Source: Actinernus sp. WN-2022 (lineage: Eukaryota; Cnidaria; Anthozoa; Actiniaria; Actinernidae). Taken from it: DNA of 64,000 nt. Below the pieces are notes generated by a model. It was not told the DNA's origin. It saw only the letters and a list, made by a program, of their open reading frames with translations, and did not search any database. The DNA lies in assembly GCA_030867875.1 (NCBI GenBank), contig JAOWCC010000936.1:79889032-79953031 (forward strand), written 5' to 3'. This document shows positions 26,901 to 41,900 of the stretch, piece after piece; positions within the stretch are counted from its first letter, which is position 1, and each line of letters begins with the position of its first letter. The position numbers were made by a program, and so were the translations under genes.

Positions 26901-29900
26901 AAACTATCAAATACACTGACGATGAAATACGTCCACGACACCTTCTGAGGTTTAATACAAACTTTATTGGTCAAATATCAATAAATAAATACACTCTTCA
27001 GGCGAAAATACATCATCATCGGCTAGTGAAGAGGGCTAGTGAAGGCGGCTAGTGAAGACGGCAACTGGCTGGCTCAACATCGTTATATTACGGGTTGGTA
27101 ATGTTAACTGGAATCAATTTGGGTTGTAGATCTTACTATTTTTACCCCGCGCTAATGGATGAGGTGGTGATAACAACTATAAACATGGCGGTATTCTGAT
27201 AAAAATCACACGACAAAAAAAATCTAAAAAACGAAACAAGTGAGTAAAAAGACAGGCGATAGATGCACAACAGAGTTTGCAGGAATGCACTCTCGTGGTT
27301 GAACTGGATGGCAAAAAAGTATTGACTTCATTTATTTAAAGTGTCTATGAAACGATTTTTTTTTTTTACAGTTTTAAGGGAAAAGTATTTAAAATTACAT
27401 AACTAAACACAAAAATTGATGTAAAAGAAAATTTCAAATGGAAAAACAATTGTTCCTGACCCAAAATAACCACCTTTTGTGCGACGGATTCTAAGGGACC
27501 TTTGCGGTCGCTTTTGTTTAGAGTTTGAAAACAAAAGCACGTGCAAATATATTTACATCACAGGCGCATGAATTTTGTCGTATGATTTTTGCCATGTTCG
27601 ACTGAGCTTTTGCAGTTTTGGAGGGTAGGATATTCAGTTCTAACAATAGAAGCCGATAACTTAAACCTTGTTTCGTAAAGTTAAGTGAAAACAATTTTCG
27701 TTTCATAGACACTTTAAAGGCGCTTGTACAAGATCGCTAGTGTTGTTTGCAAAACCTGTTTGTAAATGCTATTTTCCACCTCCAATCGATTGTCGATCTT
27801 TCTGAAACAGCGTTTAGAAGTTTGTTTGCCATCCAGTAAGCCTTTCCCATAGGATCACAAGTGCAATTCATTGGTTATTGAGTGAGTACGCCCGATTCAA
27901 ATGTCGAATTTCTGCCGTGTCAAATGCAATAATAATGATATTAATGACGCGGCTTTCTTCGATCGAATTGGTTCGACACGGCAGCAACGCGACATTTGAA
28001 TCGCCTTTATCGGGCCTAAGATTAGCGGCACCTATGTACCATTACCCTCCTAAAGCAGACCCGCGGGCGACTTCCGTTTCGCTAAGTCGCCGGCGGGTCT
28101 GTTTTAGGAGGCTAATGTACCATAAGCTTTTTTGGGTGACCTCGAAATTCAGTTTAACCACGAATACACCGTACGCATTGTATGCAATATCGACAGTGGG
28201 TTTTTTGTTTGTAACCAAGTCACAATATAACTACTGACAGTTCCACCTTCACTACCCGACTCACACGGTTTCTCTTGGTGATAGCATAGTTAATAGAGTG
28301 GAATGGTTAGGAAACCCGGCAAACTTCAAAAGGGCTAACAAAGGCGCTGCGATTTAGGTTGGAAGGGGTAAGACAAAAGATTGTGCACGATCATAGTTCA
28401 TTAGCGTTCCCTGAACGACTGAACTCACACGTTTCTATTGGCTGATTGATTAACATGTTGGAATTTCTATTGTGTTTTGTGCACGGTAGTGGTTGAAAAA
28501 AGCTAACAAAGACATATAACAAAGAAGGTCCCTGAGTTTCCTAACCATTCCACTCTATTAACTATGGTGATAGTTAAGTTTATCTCAAATAAAATGTGAA
28601 AATAGATTGCTTTTGATAAAGATCTGCACTAGCACGTGTCACAGTATTAAAATATAAAAAATGGCAATGGCAAAATTATGGTGAACTTGAGACTGAAGAC
28701 AGGTTTCTAGGCCCGAGTTCGATACCTTTCTTTTCTCCTTTGTTTCTTCTTTCGTTTATACCACAGTGATACACCAGTACTTACTCTCCTCCCAGAGTAA
28801 GGTTTGAGTGATGAACTAACTTTTTTGATTTTTTTTCGTTGAATGTATGTTAAATAACGATGTACAAAACTCCTTTGTCGCCAACTAAGCTCATTTCACT
28901 CGCCTAACTTGCAAGTCGAACTATTTTTCTGTCTAATTTCACTCTAGAAGATGTGACTTGTGATCTAGAATCGTCAAGAGGTGATCCTGAAATTTCTGAA
29001 CAAAAGTAATTTGGGATTAATTCACTGGTAGCCATGAAACACTCTCTGAACAGTTCTCGAGAAAGTAGCAATTTGCCAATTAGCAGGGATGTGCTAAACT
29101 GTTTGAATTATAATTTAAAATGTTCTTATAGAAACTGGTTCACTAGCAACAAAGGTAGATTTCACGTAACGTCATCGCCGCCATCTTGGTTCCGTTTAAC
29201 AAAAGATCCCCCCCCCCCAGTGGTACTCTCATATATGGACTATACGGGGATGATCCGCTGGACAGGGTATGGTTTTTCGAGTTTCTGATCTTAGACATGC
29301 AGGGTATCCATTTTCACATCGACAGATCTTGAACAGGGTATGGTATTTATCTAGTGCCGTTATTTAGTCTAGTGCTTGATGAAGACTTATTTAGTTATGA
29401 CACTCATTATACAAGATCACAATAAACACTGACATCCAAGTATAGATAATTTGTTATTTGTCTTATAGAGGGATATTAAATTTTAACACTTTGTCTTGAT
29501 CAGGGTATGGAAATTTGAGTTTTTTTGTCTTAAACAGGGTAAGGGTTTCAGAGCCCCAGCGGCACACCCCTACCCAACTTTGGGTAGAGTATCCCCCCCC
29601 CCGGATATCAGCACACCTTATTAGCGATCGCTAAAGATGCCTTACACATCTACCATTAGCCTGTTTCATTTTCAGTTAACTTATCACAGAAGAGGAATAT
29701 CTCCAGTCGATGGCGGAAAACAACGTTCATTTCCTTATGACGAAAGAACACAACAGTGCGGTACGACAGAAACTAAGACATTTCTGACCGACTCCAATTT
29801 TGCGATCTTTGGTACAACTAGCCTCGCTCTGATACCATTGTTACCAAACCTCTTCCCACGCGACCATGAGAATAAGGTGACGTTGTGTAATCTTTTTTTT

Positions 29901-32900
29901 CCCCAAAACAGAATCTCTCAAAGTCTAAGGCAATTTTCGCGGCTTACCGCCAGAGTTCCGTCCAGAGAATGGTGCTGAGGTCTTCTGATACTCATCCTGC
30001 TTCTCAGCGCACCATCGACCTGTGAAGAAAATGGCAAACGAATGATTAACAATGACTGACAAGACTGTTTGGTTTATAGGTTTAACCTCTAAACGCTAAC
30101 AAAACGGCACACAATACCCTACGAGCAGAGGTTTCTTTAGGAAAGGCGAAGAGATGAGAAACCTCTGCTCGCAGGGTAGCACACAACGGGTTATGGATCG
30201 TCGTTGGCTGTTGACTGCGGACACCCCTGGGGCCGGGTTCTGAGGGTCTACTGATAGGTGAATACAAAGTCCGTTGTCAGTTAAACTTTCGGCTATTTGA
30301 TAATTTGTCAGTTAAGAATTCGTAAATAATTTATCAATCCGCTCTCATATAACACAAAGCAAACACTGAACTGACCGAGTTTGAAATATCGTAAACTCGC
30401 TAAAGAAATTAGAAATAGAAGCTGGAATATCGTAAACAATCGGACCTGTTTTTGCAACACCGTAATATGAACCTGTACTGTCGTGAAAGTAGAACATTGT
30501 GAATGCTGAATATGTTTGGATTAGTTTTGGTCTCCAGAATGGTAAAAAATTGTCCGACTAATTTATGCAGCCTAAAAATAAATCGGCGCTCACTATCATG
30601 GAGTCACTTCAGTAAGAAGTTCATACAGTGTAACACAACACACTGAACCTCATGCTCACTACCCTGTAACACAACACACTGAACCTCATGCTCAGTACCC
30701 TGTAACACAACACACTGAACCTCATGCTCAGTACCCTGTAACACAACACACTGAACCTCATGCTCAGTACCCTGTAACACAACACACTGAACCTCATGGT
30801 CACTACCCTGTAACACAACACACTGAACCTCATGCTCACTACCCTGTAACACAACACACTGAACCTCATGCTCACTACCCTGTAACACAACACACTGAAC
30901 CTCATGCTCACTACCCTGTAACACAACACACTGAACCTCATGCTCACTACCCTGTAACACAACACACTGAACCTCATGCTCAGTACCCTGTAACACAACA
31001 CACTGAACCTCATGCTCACTACCCTGTAACACAACACACTGAACCTCATGCTCAGTACCCTGTAACATTACACACTGAACCTCATGCTCAGTACCCTGTA
31101 ACACAACACACTGAACCTCATGCTCAGTACCCTGTAACACAACACACTGAACCTCATGCTCAGTACCCTGTAACACAACACACTGAACCTCATGCTCACT
31201 ACCCTGTAACACAACACACTGAACCTCATGCTCAGTACCCTGATTTCCCCCGGGGGGAGGGGGGGGGGGGTTCTTCAAGGTAAAGGGGTGACAGTCGGAA
31301 AACCTCGGAAAATACCCTATAAATACCAAACCGTGAAAAATTTCCCACCCTAAAATGTACCTCATGGTCTAAAAATCACCCTAAAAATGGATTTCGCTTG
31401 GACAACCCTAGCCTGCTATGCAGACGTATTTTTCACTCTCATAAATTCGAAGAAAAAAGTAACGTCTGCTTACCCGAGCGCTTAATTAGTTTCCAATATG
31501 CAAACAGACGTCAGCACGTTTGTTTTATTTTTCTGCCCAATCAAAGCCATTGTTAGGATTTTAGTGAATTGGCACGTCAGTGAACACTCTCCTATGATTG
31601 GTCAATGGCAAATGTATTGTCTGAATTCCTTTAAATGTAACATTACGTCACTTCCAGGATATGGAAGGTAAAATCTATTGGTCCATAACACAATGAGGTG
31701 TGCATATTGAAACTAATTAAGCGTTCGGGTAAGCAGACGTTACTTTTTCCTCAATCGCTGATTTCAAACCCTAAAAAAATACGACGATCACACCCCACCC
31801 CCTCCCCCCCGGGGCAGAGGTTGGGGTAAGAACTAAAACACACAGAGATGAACAGCCTGCTAGCCTACAGGATCTAGGAACACCCGAACACCGAACACGC
31901 AGTTTGATCTGATGAGATGTTCACTGAGACTGCTCAGCACACGTGTTCCCGTGAGCCATTTAGTAGTTTTGGCGGGAAGCTTATTCGGTTGACCTTTTGG
32001 TTGTGCATCAGTGTGCCTGTAAGTGCTAGCGTTTGAGGTTTTGTACTAGTAATGGTTGAATAAAATCCTCTGAAAAACGCTTTAACTTTCCCTTGTGTGG
32101 TTATTATAACGGGAGCAACAGTCAACTTACCTCATTTTCGAGGCTGCGAAGATCGACACGAAGTGAATCTCGCTGGTCCTGTTTAATAAAAAAAACAAGA
32201 CGACATATCGACAGAAAACTTACAAATCACCCAGTTATAAACACTTAGGTCGATTAAGTATATCACTACGAACCTTCTTGACTGGAATATAAGACTTGGA
32301 CCCTTGGAATTTCACTCTTTCTTTGGACATACTAACTACAACTCTAGAATTCGAGATCCATAACTAAACTCAACATATAAAGTGTCACTCTAGACTGACA
32401 AGCAACTAATTCAGTCTATCCTCTAGTTACCAATCAATATCCAGATACATTGTTCAATCGAGGGTAAGTGAATTTTACGATTCCAAATGAAACCAAAGTC
32501 CATTAAAAAGTGGTTGCGGTGAAATGTAAACAGATAGCCATTGCGTGTGCTGGCAGGAGCGTATACCTGTCACTCTAAGAATACACGCATTGTTTACCTT
32601 TTCAAATGTGGCACAAAAGAACTGAAGACGAAGAGCACTGATATGTAAATAGTAATTTAACACTGCAGGGGTTTGCTTTTAATAACAGAAAATTATAAAG
32701 CCAAATAAGCACAGGGCCTTATTATCTTGGAGCGTTTTCTTAACTTCACTGATGTGAATACAATGATCAACATGAGCCAATTGCCAGTCTCTTGCTGTCA
32801 GTCGCGCGCTGGGTATAATTTAAACACAGATACTGGAGTACTAGGGAAAAGAATGGTCCCTCAAAAAGTCTCGGCAAAATTCAAGCAAGTCTCGAAATCT

Positions 32901-35900
32901 CGGCGTTTCAAAAAAGAGTCAAGGGTCTCGGCGTCTCGGCGAGTCTCGGATTTGACCATTCTATACCCCTAGTACTACCGCTTGACATATCGGATCACAG
33001 TCTAATGCAACCCTCAAGCTAAATAGCAAAAAAAACTCCACCAAAAGTTATACGCATTAGAAATTTTAAGCACTTTAACGAGAAAGATTTTAAGTCTGAT
33101 ATTGAGCGAACACCATTTCACGTTTCCACCGTATTTGAGGACAATGATGACGCCCTTTGGGCCTGGGAACAATTGTTTAAAAGCGTATGTGATCTCCACG
33201 CTCCTTATAAGGACGTGAAAGTGCGAAGCGTGTTGTCCCCATGGATCAATAACACAATAAGGCTCAAAATGAATCGAAGATTCAAAACATTCAAGAAAGC
33301 CATAGAAACAAAGGACGCCGAGAGGTGGGCTGATTACAAGGAACTACGAAATGAAATAATATCGGACATCAGAAACGCTGAAGCAGCTTATTTCAAGGAG
33401 AAACTTAATGAAGTAAAGACCACTGCTGCCTATTGGAACCTACTGTCCACGGCCGGGTTGTTCAAAGCCCGATTAGTGCTAATCCAGGGTTAATTTCCAT
33501 GACAACCAATAGGTTCTGTGCAGAGTTAATCCAGGATTAACTACAAATCCAGGATTAGCTACAAATCCCAAAGTCCGAAAAGTAATCGGACCATTAAACG
33601 CGATAATGAAAGCCTGGCAGTTGAAGATAAAGAGAAGCTAACCTAATGAACAGTTTCTTTTCTACTATTTGAGAGAAATTGGCAGATACCATCGAGCCAC
33701 AACAGGTACCCAGACATGTAAAAGAAAAGGTACGATGCGCGATTATCATATAAGGAAGTCGAGAAGAAACTTAATGTGCTGAAATCAAATAAAGCGACGG
33801 GCCCCGATGGTGTTTCGCTACTTAAAGCGGCTGGATTGTCTTCCGCCGCTCCATTGACTAACTTATATTTATGTAGCCTAAGAGATGCCAGAGTTTACAG
33901 CGACTGGAAAGTAGCCAGATTAAATCCCGTATTCAAGAAAGACGATGAGTCGGACAGGGGGAACTACCGCCCGCTAAGTGTACCGAGCAAAATTCTAGAA
34001 TAATGCATCACCGACACAATTGTAGAGCATACTTTCATGTATAACCAGCTCGTAACCGACTATCAGTGGACTTATCGTAAGGGACACTCTACCGACTTAA
34101 GCCCTGTCCAAACGAGTAAAACATTTCCGTAAAACATTGTTTTATAAAACATGTTTTATTCGTTTGGCCACCATGTTTTAACATGTTTTACGATGTTTTA
34201 CGAAGTTTGAACTGTGTCAAACATTCGGTAAAACATCGTAAAACATTTCTTTTGTTCTCGTATCCGTAAAACATTGTTTGATTCGTTTGGACAGCATCGT
34301 AAAACGTAACCATGGGTACCAACTTTGTTTATCCTTGGCGCCTGACGAGACAACAACTTCAAAATGGACAACGTGGAAATAGAACTAGAGGTTGAAGACA
34401 GTAAATTACAGAATGCCACTGCGACAAATACATCAGTTAACTCAAAGAAGAGAGGGAAAACATCCTATGGACGTTCAACGGCAAGTAGGAAATGGTCATC
34501 GATGGAAACAAGCACATCGATCGATCTTTTTGAAGAGCGACCTTGCTTGTGGGATGTCTTCAGTAATACCACCAGAGAGAGAAAAGAGAACATGCTTACG
34601 AAGAAATCGGAAATGAATTAGAAGGCATCAGACTTAAAGATATCAAGTTAAAAATCGTTGGATTGCGATCCCAGCTTGGCAGTAAAGCAACAGACAGACA
34701 TTTACGTACTCTCAAGCGAGCCGCCATCTTTGTTTTGATGCTTTCTAGTGAGGCGCGAGTTGAATTATGGGTTGGTCTCAATCCCAGGATACATTTCGCA
34801 AACAATGTTTTATAAAACATGTTACGGAGACCTGGAGACGGGCTATCTACTCCAAACTCGTCGTGGGTGTGGCCTTTATCGACTTTCAAAAAGCCGGCTT
34901 TGACAGCATCTCTCAAAAAGTCCTAACTTACAAGCTCGAGCATAATTTTAGCATTAAGGGAATCTGCTTGATTGGCTAAGAGATTATCTTAGTGACAGTA
35001 AACAGTTCACCGTTATTAACGGAGAATCGTCCGAGTACGCCATCATAACGTATGGAATTCCGCAAGGGTCTGTGCTGGCGCCGAAACCTTTCACTCTCCA
35101 CACGAGTGACTTATCTGAGGCAGTGGTCTCCGGATCTCTTTATATGTATGCTGATGATATTACCATGATGCTCGCGTTTCGGAGTGGATTAGCTGTGCCA
35201 AACCTTGCTCCTGCATCTCCTCTACTTTCTACCAATTCCGAGCCACTCGGTAAATCTAAACTGGATTACAGCTGGTGTAACTGTGTAAAGCTCACTTCTA
35301 CGAAGGAATCTTGGACCCGCGGATTAGGATTGTGCTAACAGTTTGATATTTATATATCACTCCTGGACAGTTTCTGAACAGTTTTTTAAAAGTCGTGCTC
35401 ATTGAAACAGTTGCAGTATTTGCACACGCCAGAGAGAAGACTCGCCACTCCAACGGCCTAAGCGCGCACTCGGTAGTTCGTGCGCGCGCTCGAGAGAACC
35501 AAGTATGGCGATTGGACAACTCTTCCTCAGAGGAGGGTGATCACGCGTCACGGGACTTTTTCAACCAATCAGAACACGGGAAATTTTTCCCGAATTTTCT
35601 CTCGAGAATATCCATGAAAGGGGAAAATATTGCTCTGTGCGCCCAGAATATTGGAGTTTAGAAGCTAAAATGGATGTATATCGACATAATATTATCAGAA
35701 GATCAGCTATGTGAACTATCACTTCAAGGTAAGAGGGATTACTGGTATTTTTTATTTGTGAAAGTGAAGCCTTCATATTTTTCTTGATTTCGAAAAATAA
35801 AAATTTAGCCCATTTTCATCCTTCCATATCTAAGGAAACGATTAAGGAAACCTATTTCATTTTTCATTGATCAATGCTTTAGTCCATGTTAAACAATTTA

Positions 35901-38900
35901 AACCACAAGTACCCCCTTGAACCTCTCACCGTTTTCTTGCGATTTTTCATTTTCTGCGGCCATGTTTGTGACACAATACGGCCAAACAAGAACGACGCGG
36001 GAGTAGTGTACAGCAACATTCTAAACGAAGAATGGCTATAAAACACTTTATATAAGACTTATGGCTATTCATAAATATCTGGGAACTTCTTTGTATCGAG
36101 TACCCTGACAGATACGTTTTAATAATTCATTTTCTCATTTTTGTAATACGAACATTCCAAAACATTCAACAAACCTGCGCCCTACTGAACCAAATTGGAT
36201 CTCAAATCACTCCTTGTTCGAGTAAAACTGTTAAGGAGCATAAATTTATTCATGAAAAGTCTGATACCAATACTGTATTTGTCTGCTAGGTATTGTCAAG
36301 TATCTACTGGTGGTCAGCATGATCAGAGACAGTAATTCAAGGACCTGAGCTGTTGTATCAAGGGGGGGGGGGGGACTCTTGTTTATGTACATGTAGCTTG
36401 TTTACCATTTACACAGACATCCTGGTCGGTCTGAGTTTGTGTATACAAAAGTTTACATAGGGAATTTCCCAATTGGAAAAACGTTTACCATTTGTACCAG
36501 ATGAAAAAATATCGGCATAAGGCCGGCCTGGAACTGGTACGACCGACTGGGAATTGTAAATGGTACACGATTTCCAGTTCGGAAATTCCGGTTGGGAGTT
36601 TTGGACTAATTTTTGAGATGTTCCATTAATTATTTTTCTACCGTACAAACCGAAAAAAACTTTTACCATTTACATTCCAACCGAAATTTCCAGAATTTCC
36701 GTGTAAATGGTAAACAATCGTAGTGTTTACAACGTGAGTGGGAGCATTTTATTGGCCTATACAATCTCGAACTGCTGGAGCTGGAGGTGAAAGATTGTTT
36801 AGACCGATACAACACTCACACAAATGTTGTAAACTATACTTGTTAATTATGAAACTTAAAATATTGTGTGGTTCCAGAAATTATCAGACGTCCATGCTAT
36901 ATATTTCCAGAGGATTTTCCAAGCGAAATTTAACTCGCCAAACAAGTCACGAGTGGCATAAAATATAAATCTTACTGATCATTGAATCGAGAGAATAAAA
37001 GTTGCAGTCATTTTCTTGCCAGCTTCCTTATCTGTTCTAAATGTGACTGTCTCGGAGATAATCTTACTACCATTGAAGTATCTAAAGTGTTAAAGGCTTT
37101 AAATCCAAACAAAGCTATGGGACCTGATAACATATCTGCCCGCCCACTAAAGGAATGCGCATCAGGTATCTCATACTCCCTCACTCACCTGTTTAACAAG
37201 TCACTCACTGAATGGAAACTTGTCAACATCACCCCTCTCCACAAGAAAGCAAATAAGAGTTATGTAGAAAACTAGACCCATTTCCTTGATGTGCATATAG
37301 TCGCTAAAGTACCGGAGCGTTGTATTTATAATCGCCTGATAGACCACCTTCAAAATATGATCTCTGAAGCTCAGTACGGCTTCCTTAAAGGCAAATCCTG
37401 TACCGCTCAGCTACTGACAGTCCTCCATCGCATTGGTCAAAACCTGAACTTGGGCAAACAAACAGACGTCCTTTACTTCGACATCTCTAAAGCCTTTGAC
37501 ACAGTTGACCACAAACTACTCTTGCGCAAACTTACTTAGCCGATTTGGTATCACAGGTGGAGTGCTAGACTGGTTCAAGAACTACCTCTCTGATCGCCAG
37601 CAGCGTGTAACAGTTCATGGCGCCATGTCGAACACGCTTTCAGTCACTTCCGGTGTTCCTTATGGGTCTATTCTGGGACCCCTTCTGTTCTTGATCTATG
37701 TCAACGACCTGCCATTATCAATCACCTCGTCCTCCGTCGAGGTGACAATGTTTGCTGACTCTCACTCACTCAAGGCTGCTAGGTGCCACCGTTGATAACA
37801 AACTTACGTGGACCCGCCATATACTAGAGGTTAAGAAAGGATTTGCTAATAAGATAAATTTGTTAAAACGTAGCCGGTTTCTACCGCGCCTTCCGCTTTT
37901 GGATTTGTATTCTAAGATAATTTTACCTTCCGTGATATATGCGTTGCCGATCTGGGGTAGTTTGGCTTTCATGCCTTAGAATAGTTACATTGTAGAGCTG
38001 CTAGGCCAATATACGGCCTTACGCGAGATTATATGCCTTCCGTACTCAAGGAAGCATTCTCAATGTCAGTACAAAGTAAGGTTAGCCGCATATACAATGT
38101 TCTCTGAGTGCACCCCCGCTTGTATGGACCATATTCTAGTTAAGACAGAACGCACAATTTACGCAACAGGAATAAGGTTATATAGTGCCACGCTTCGATA
38201 GCTATTACATGAAGAATTCGATAGCACATAGAGCGTCAATTGTGTGGAACCTGCATGCTCACCCCTGACTTACCAGAGACCTCTAATGTCAAGCACTTTA
38301 GGGAGTGTATGTTTTTAATGAGGGGGGATGGGCTGGAGTTTTTTTGCTACAGATACAAGGGAAAACCTTGGCCCTCCCCGTTGCTTCTTTAAAAAAATCT
38401 ATCGCATATTGGGATGCAGGTTGGCGCAGTGGTAAAACACGCGCCTGTCACCGGTGCGGTCGCGGGTTCGATTCCCGGCTCGGGCACCATATGCGAGTTA
38501 GGTTTGTTGTTGATTCCTTATCTGCATTCGAGGGTTTTTCTCCGGGTTCTCCGGTTTTCCTCCCTCCGTAAAAATCAACCGTGAGTCGAGTGTAGTGTGT
38601 CCAAAACAGTTAATGTAGTGGGGAGTGTGTGAGGAGTAAAAGCAGGCCCCCACCAGCTTTAAGCTGTAATACTCAGCCTGCTATAACAAATAAAATATTT
38701 ATTTATTTATTTATCGCCCTTCACTTGAGGTTGCAGTAAAAGGGACGACCCTCCCCCATATACGTTTTACATTATTGCGGCACAAATTTTCCGTGTCATA
38801 ATGTTAGAATGTCTGAGCAGGCTGTATGGAAGAATCTCCGCTCATCTACCGACAAATCTTGCCAGAACTTAATCTCTGCGTCGCGCGATCCGGGCATAGC

Positions 38901-41900
38901 GAGTGCGTAATTAACCGAGCCTCGTTTTCATGTCTCAGATCACTTAGAGCCGGTGTAACAGGAGATCGATTCCGGCCAGGAGATTGGTTCCGGCCAGAAC
39001 CAAATCGGGTAGGAATCAAAATCGTGCTACACCGGCTCCACATGGCCCTATGAACGTGACAGCACGGCTTTGGTTGTGTTGATGAATTAAATTCTAACAC
39101 CTAGCTATTATTTGTCTTAGCTTAATCGCAAACTGTAAAATGATCACCATTAGCTGTGTAAAGAATCTAAAACAGATAAATTATCAAATCCGCAGTAGTA
39201 CTCTGTCTTTTATAGCACTGTGATATAACTTTATACCAGATGGGTTTAGATTCGCGTGGAGTAGATAGGGGCAAGTGTGTTTGCGGGGAGTGCGCCACGC
39301 GAAGAAAAGCGAAGCTGTGAAGGAACCAGCAGTAAATGACAACCAGTACACCTCCAAGCAGGGGAGCTTCAAGGCCTAAATGGGAAGATGAATCCCTTGG
39401 ATGGATCCCTGCACCAAAGGATGATTACCCGCAGTACTCAAACAAAAAAGGGTGACCCTCCCCCTAAAATAAAAATAATAAGGATGACCCTTCAGAGACA
39501 TTGCATTTTGTTTCGATGACCCTCCCCCCAAATACTCCAGCCCACCCTCCCTCATTAAAAACGTACACTCCCTTACTAGTATGGCTAGTAAATCACATGC
39601 CCTGTATAATTTAGATTTCGTTGCTGAATCACCGCAAACTGCGCCTCACAATAACGATAATGTTATACATTACTGAATTATTAATTTTAAATACAGATGC
39701 TTTTAAATAACAATGATATGGACACAACATATTTAGATTTTTACTTCTATATCAGTGTTAATTTTAAATAGTTAGTTTTAACAATATTATATAAAGTTAG
39801 CATTTTAATGTGAAATTTGTATATAGTTAACTAGTTTATTTTAGTATTATATATACACGACCCCACAAGCGGTAAATCTTTTATCGTGTTTAAATAAAAG
39901 TTATTGTATTGTATTGGTAGCCCCAAGCTTTATAAATGGCAATGTTTAATAGCATTTGTATGGGATTTTTATGTCTTCCAGTTTCAACGTGTTGCTTTTA
40001 GTGAGATTCAAAAGATGTTAAAAGCTAGGCTTTAGGGGAAAAGACTCATTTTACCACGTGTAAATACCACAGCCTTTGGAATACACTCATTTACTTTATC
40101 TGCTACTCCCTACACGATACCACCCAGACTGCAGCTAAACAATAACAGTATTAAATTACACTAACTTACCATTTTCAACATCTGTCTTATTGATAGTGTA
40201 TATATTCTTTCATTCCTACTGTTCAATAGCGCTAGCCGTTTTGCTACTCTTGAATCAGAGTTGAAATAAAGTTATGATGATGGAACGTGGGGTGTCTTCT
40301 TGTGTTCCTGAGCTATGTCTGTGCCAATTTTCAGCGAATTTCAGCAAAGTTTTACCTAACAACCCCATTATTTTATAAAGACTATAAATCCCACACAAAT
40401 GATATTAAATATTGCCTTTTACAGAGCTTGGGTTACCTGTGATTTAAGGAGATTGCTGATCATACGTTTGTCGAGGTTTATACGATATTTCGGCTGGCCA
40501 ACACCAGCCTTCTTCAGGTTTATTTTATTTCATTTATTATTTAAGGAGGCAGTAACCAACATATGAAGTTTGCGCTCAGCCTGTCCAATATTTCTGACTA
40601 CTGGATCTCGTATGCCAGAGAGCAGCGAAAAAAACGATGCAGCACACGGGAAGAGAAAGGGAAGTTTGTCTGCCTTCAACACATCTACGATGTTCTATGA
40701 TGTCTAGAATAACAGGGTGACAACTATAAGGACGACTGTTTCGGGAGAACAGCAAACATTTTGCGGGAATCTGAAGCCGAAACTGTCGGGAATCGAGAGA
40801 TACAAGGAATTTTGTGAGAAATCACTGATACTACTGAAATTTCTGCGGGAAATGCACAATTATTTAAAAAATCGTGACGAACAGGCTTTGTTAAAGCTTC
40901 CACCTCCCACGACACAATACCTGAGCCGTCATAACCACCCCCCCTGCCCACCCACCCCTCTTCCTCCGTCACAATACCTGAGCTGTCTCGGCCTGTTGTG
41001 TTGTTACTGTGAGCATTCCTTCCAGGCGTCCTACCTCGTACTCCTTCAATATGAGAAATATTAAAAGAACACTGAGTAACGGCAAGGTATTCACACTAAG
41101 GAATCAAACATGAAAATGATGACGGCAGGAAAACAGTTGACAGAAGAGAAACGATATAGGTTGGGTTGCGGGATTCCCACACATTGCACACACCAATTCC
41201 CACACATTGCACACACCAATTCCCACACATTGCACACACCAATTCCCACACATTGCACCCACACATTGCACCCACACATTGCACACACCAATTCCCACAC
41301 CAATTCCCACACATTGCATACACCAATTCCCACACATTGCACACACCAATTCCCACACATTTCACACACCAATTCCCACACATTTCACACACCAATTCTC
41401 ACATATTGCACACACCAATTCCCTGACATTTCACTGACCAAGAAGCATTTTTCCAAATTTTCAATCGTTATTTTGAGACAGAAACATTTAATAGAATACC
41501 TCAGAGAAATAAGTATGTAAAGCCTGAAAATAAACATTCCGACTTTTCAATGAAATTTGGGATTTCCCTGGATAGTCTCGTTCACAGCCGTTATTTGTGT
41601 CGTCACGCAACGTTGCAGCGTTGTGTGACGACACAAATAACGGCTGCGAACGAGACTATACCCTGGTTACCAGAGGGTATACTGCTGGCGGCGCTTTGGC
41701 TTAGAGAGGGCAGTAGAATCTCTGGCACACAAGGTACGAATTCAATGACCAAATCCTAAATTCCCTGACCTAAACCCTAAACCCTAACCTTTCCCCTGAC
41801 CGTGGGTACCCTGAGTTGTGAAATGGAAAAGGACTGGCTGAAATTCTACTTTTCCAATAAGATTTATTTTTACACCTAAAATCAAGATTTGAGTGGAATT

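Larger units (their letters stand above)
32975..35185 (+). pseudogene. Broken non-LTR retrotransposon (CR1/L2-like)
   Basis: Plus-strand pieces in order: LDISDHSL (endonuclease end) at about 32980; RNFKHFNEKDFKSDIE to NAEAAYFKEKL at 33050-33455; KLNVLKSNKATGPDGVSLLK and NPVFKKDDESDRGNYRPLSV (reverse transcriptase) at 33765-34003; GVAFIDFQKAGFDSISQKVL at 34865; GIPQGSVLAP and YMYADDIT at 35055-35165. Frame breaks, stops and two insertions make it non-functional. Family inferred from motif style. Confidence 0.85.

Noticed and set aside
30604..31365. 253-codon minus ORF of EHEVQCVVLQG repeats
   Set aside because: 36 bp minisatellite without splice or start context; kept only as a low-interest finding.
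32226..32330. Exon reading MSKERVKFQGSKSYIPVKK
   Set aside because: Phase would not fit between exons 22 and 23 and there is no coiled coil.
38411..38485. Functional tRNA gene
   Set aside because: A and B boxes are good, but the SINE core and (ATTT)n tail follow directly and the cloverleaf is imperfect.
39184..39372. Tyrosine-recombinase fragment (NPSGIKLYHSAIK)
   Set aside because: Similarity to DIRS/Crypton recombinases is only a few residues; no catalytic residues visible.
41091..41520. Cysteine/tryptophan- and histidine-rich ORFs (CAMCGNWCVQC, HTNSHTLHT)
   Set aside because: Both strands of the 23 bp array; not zinc fingers.
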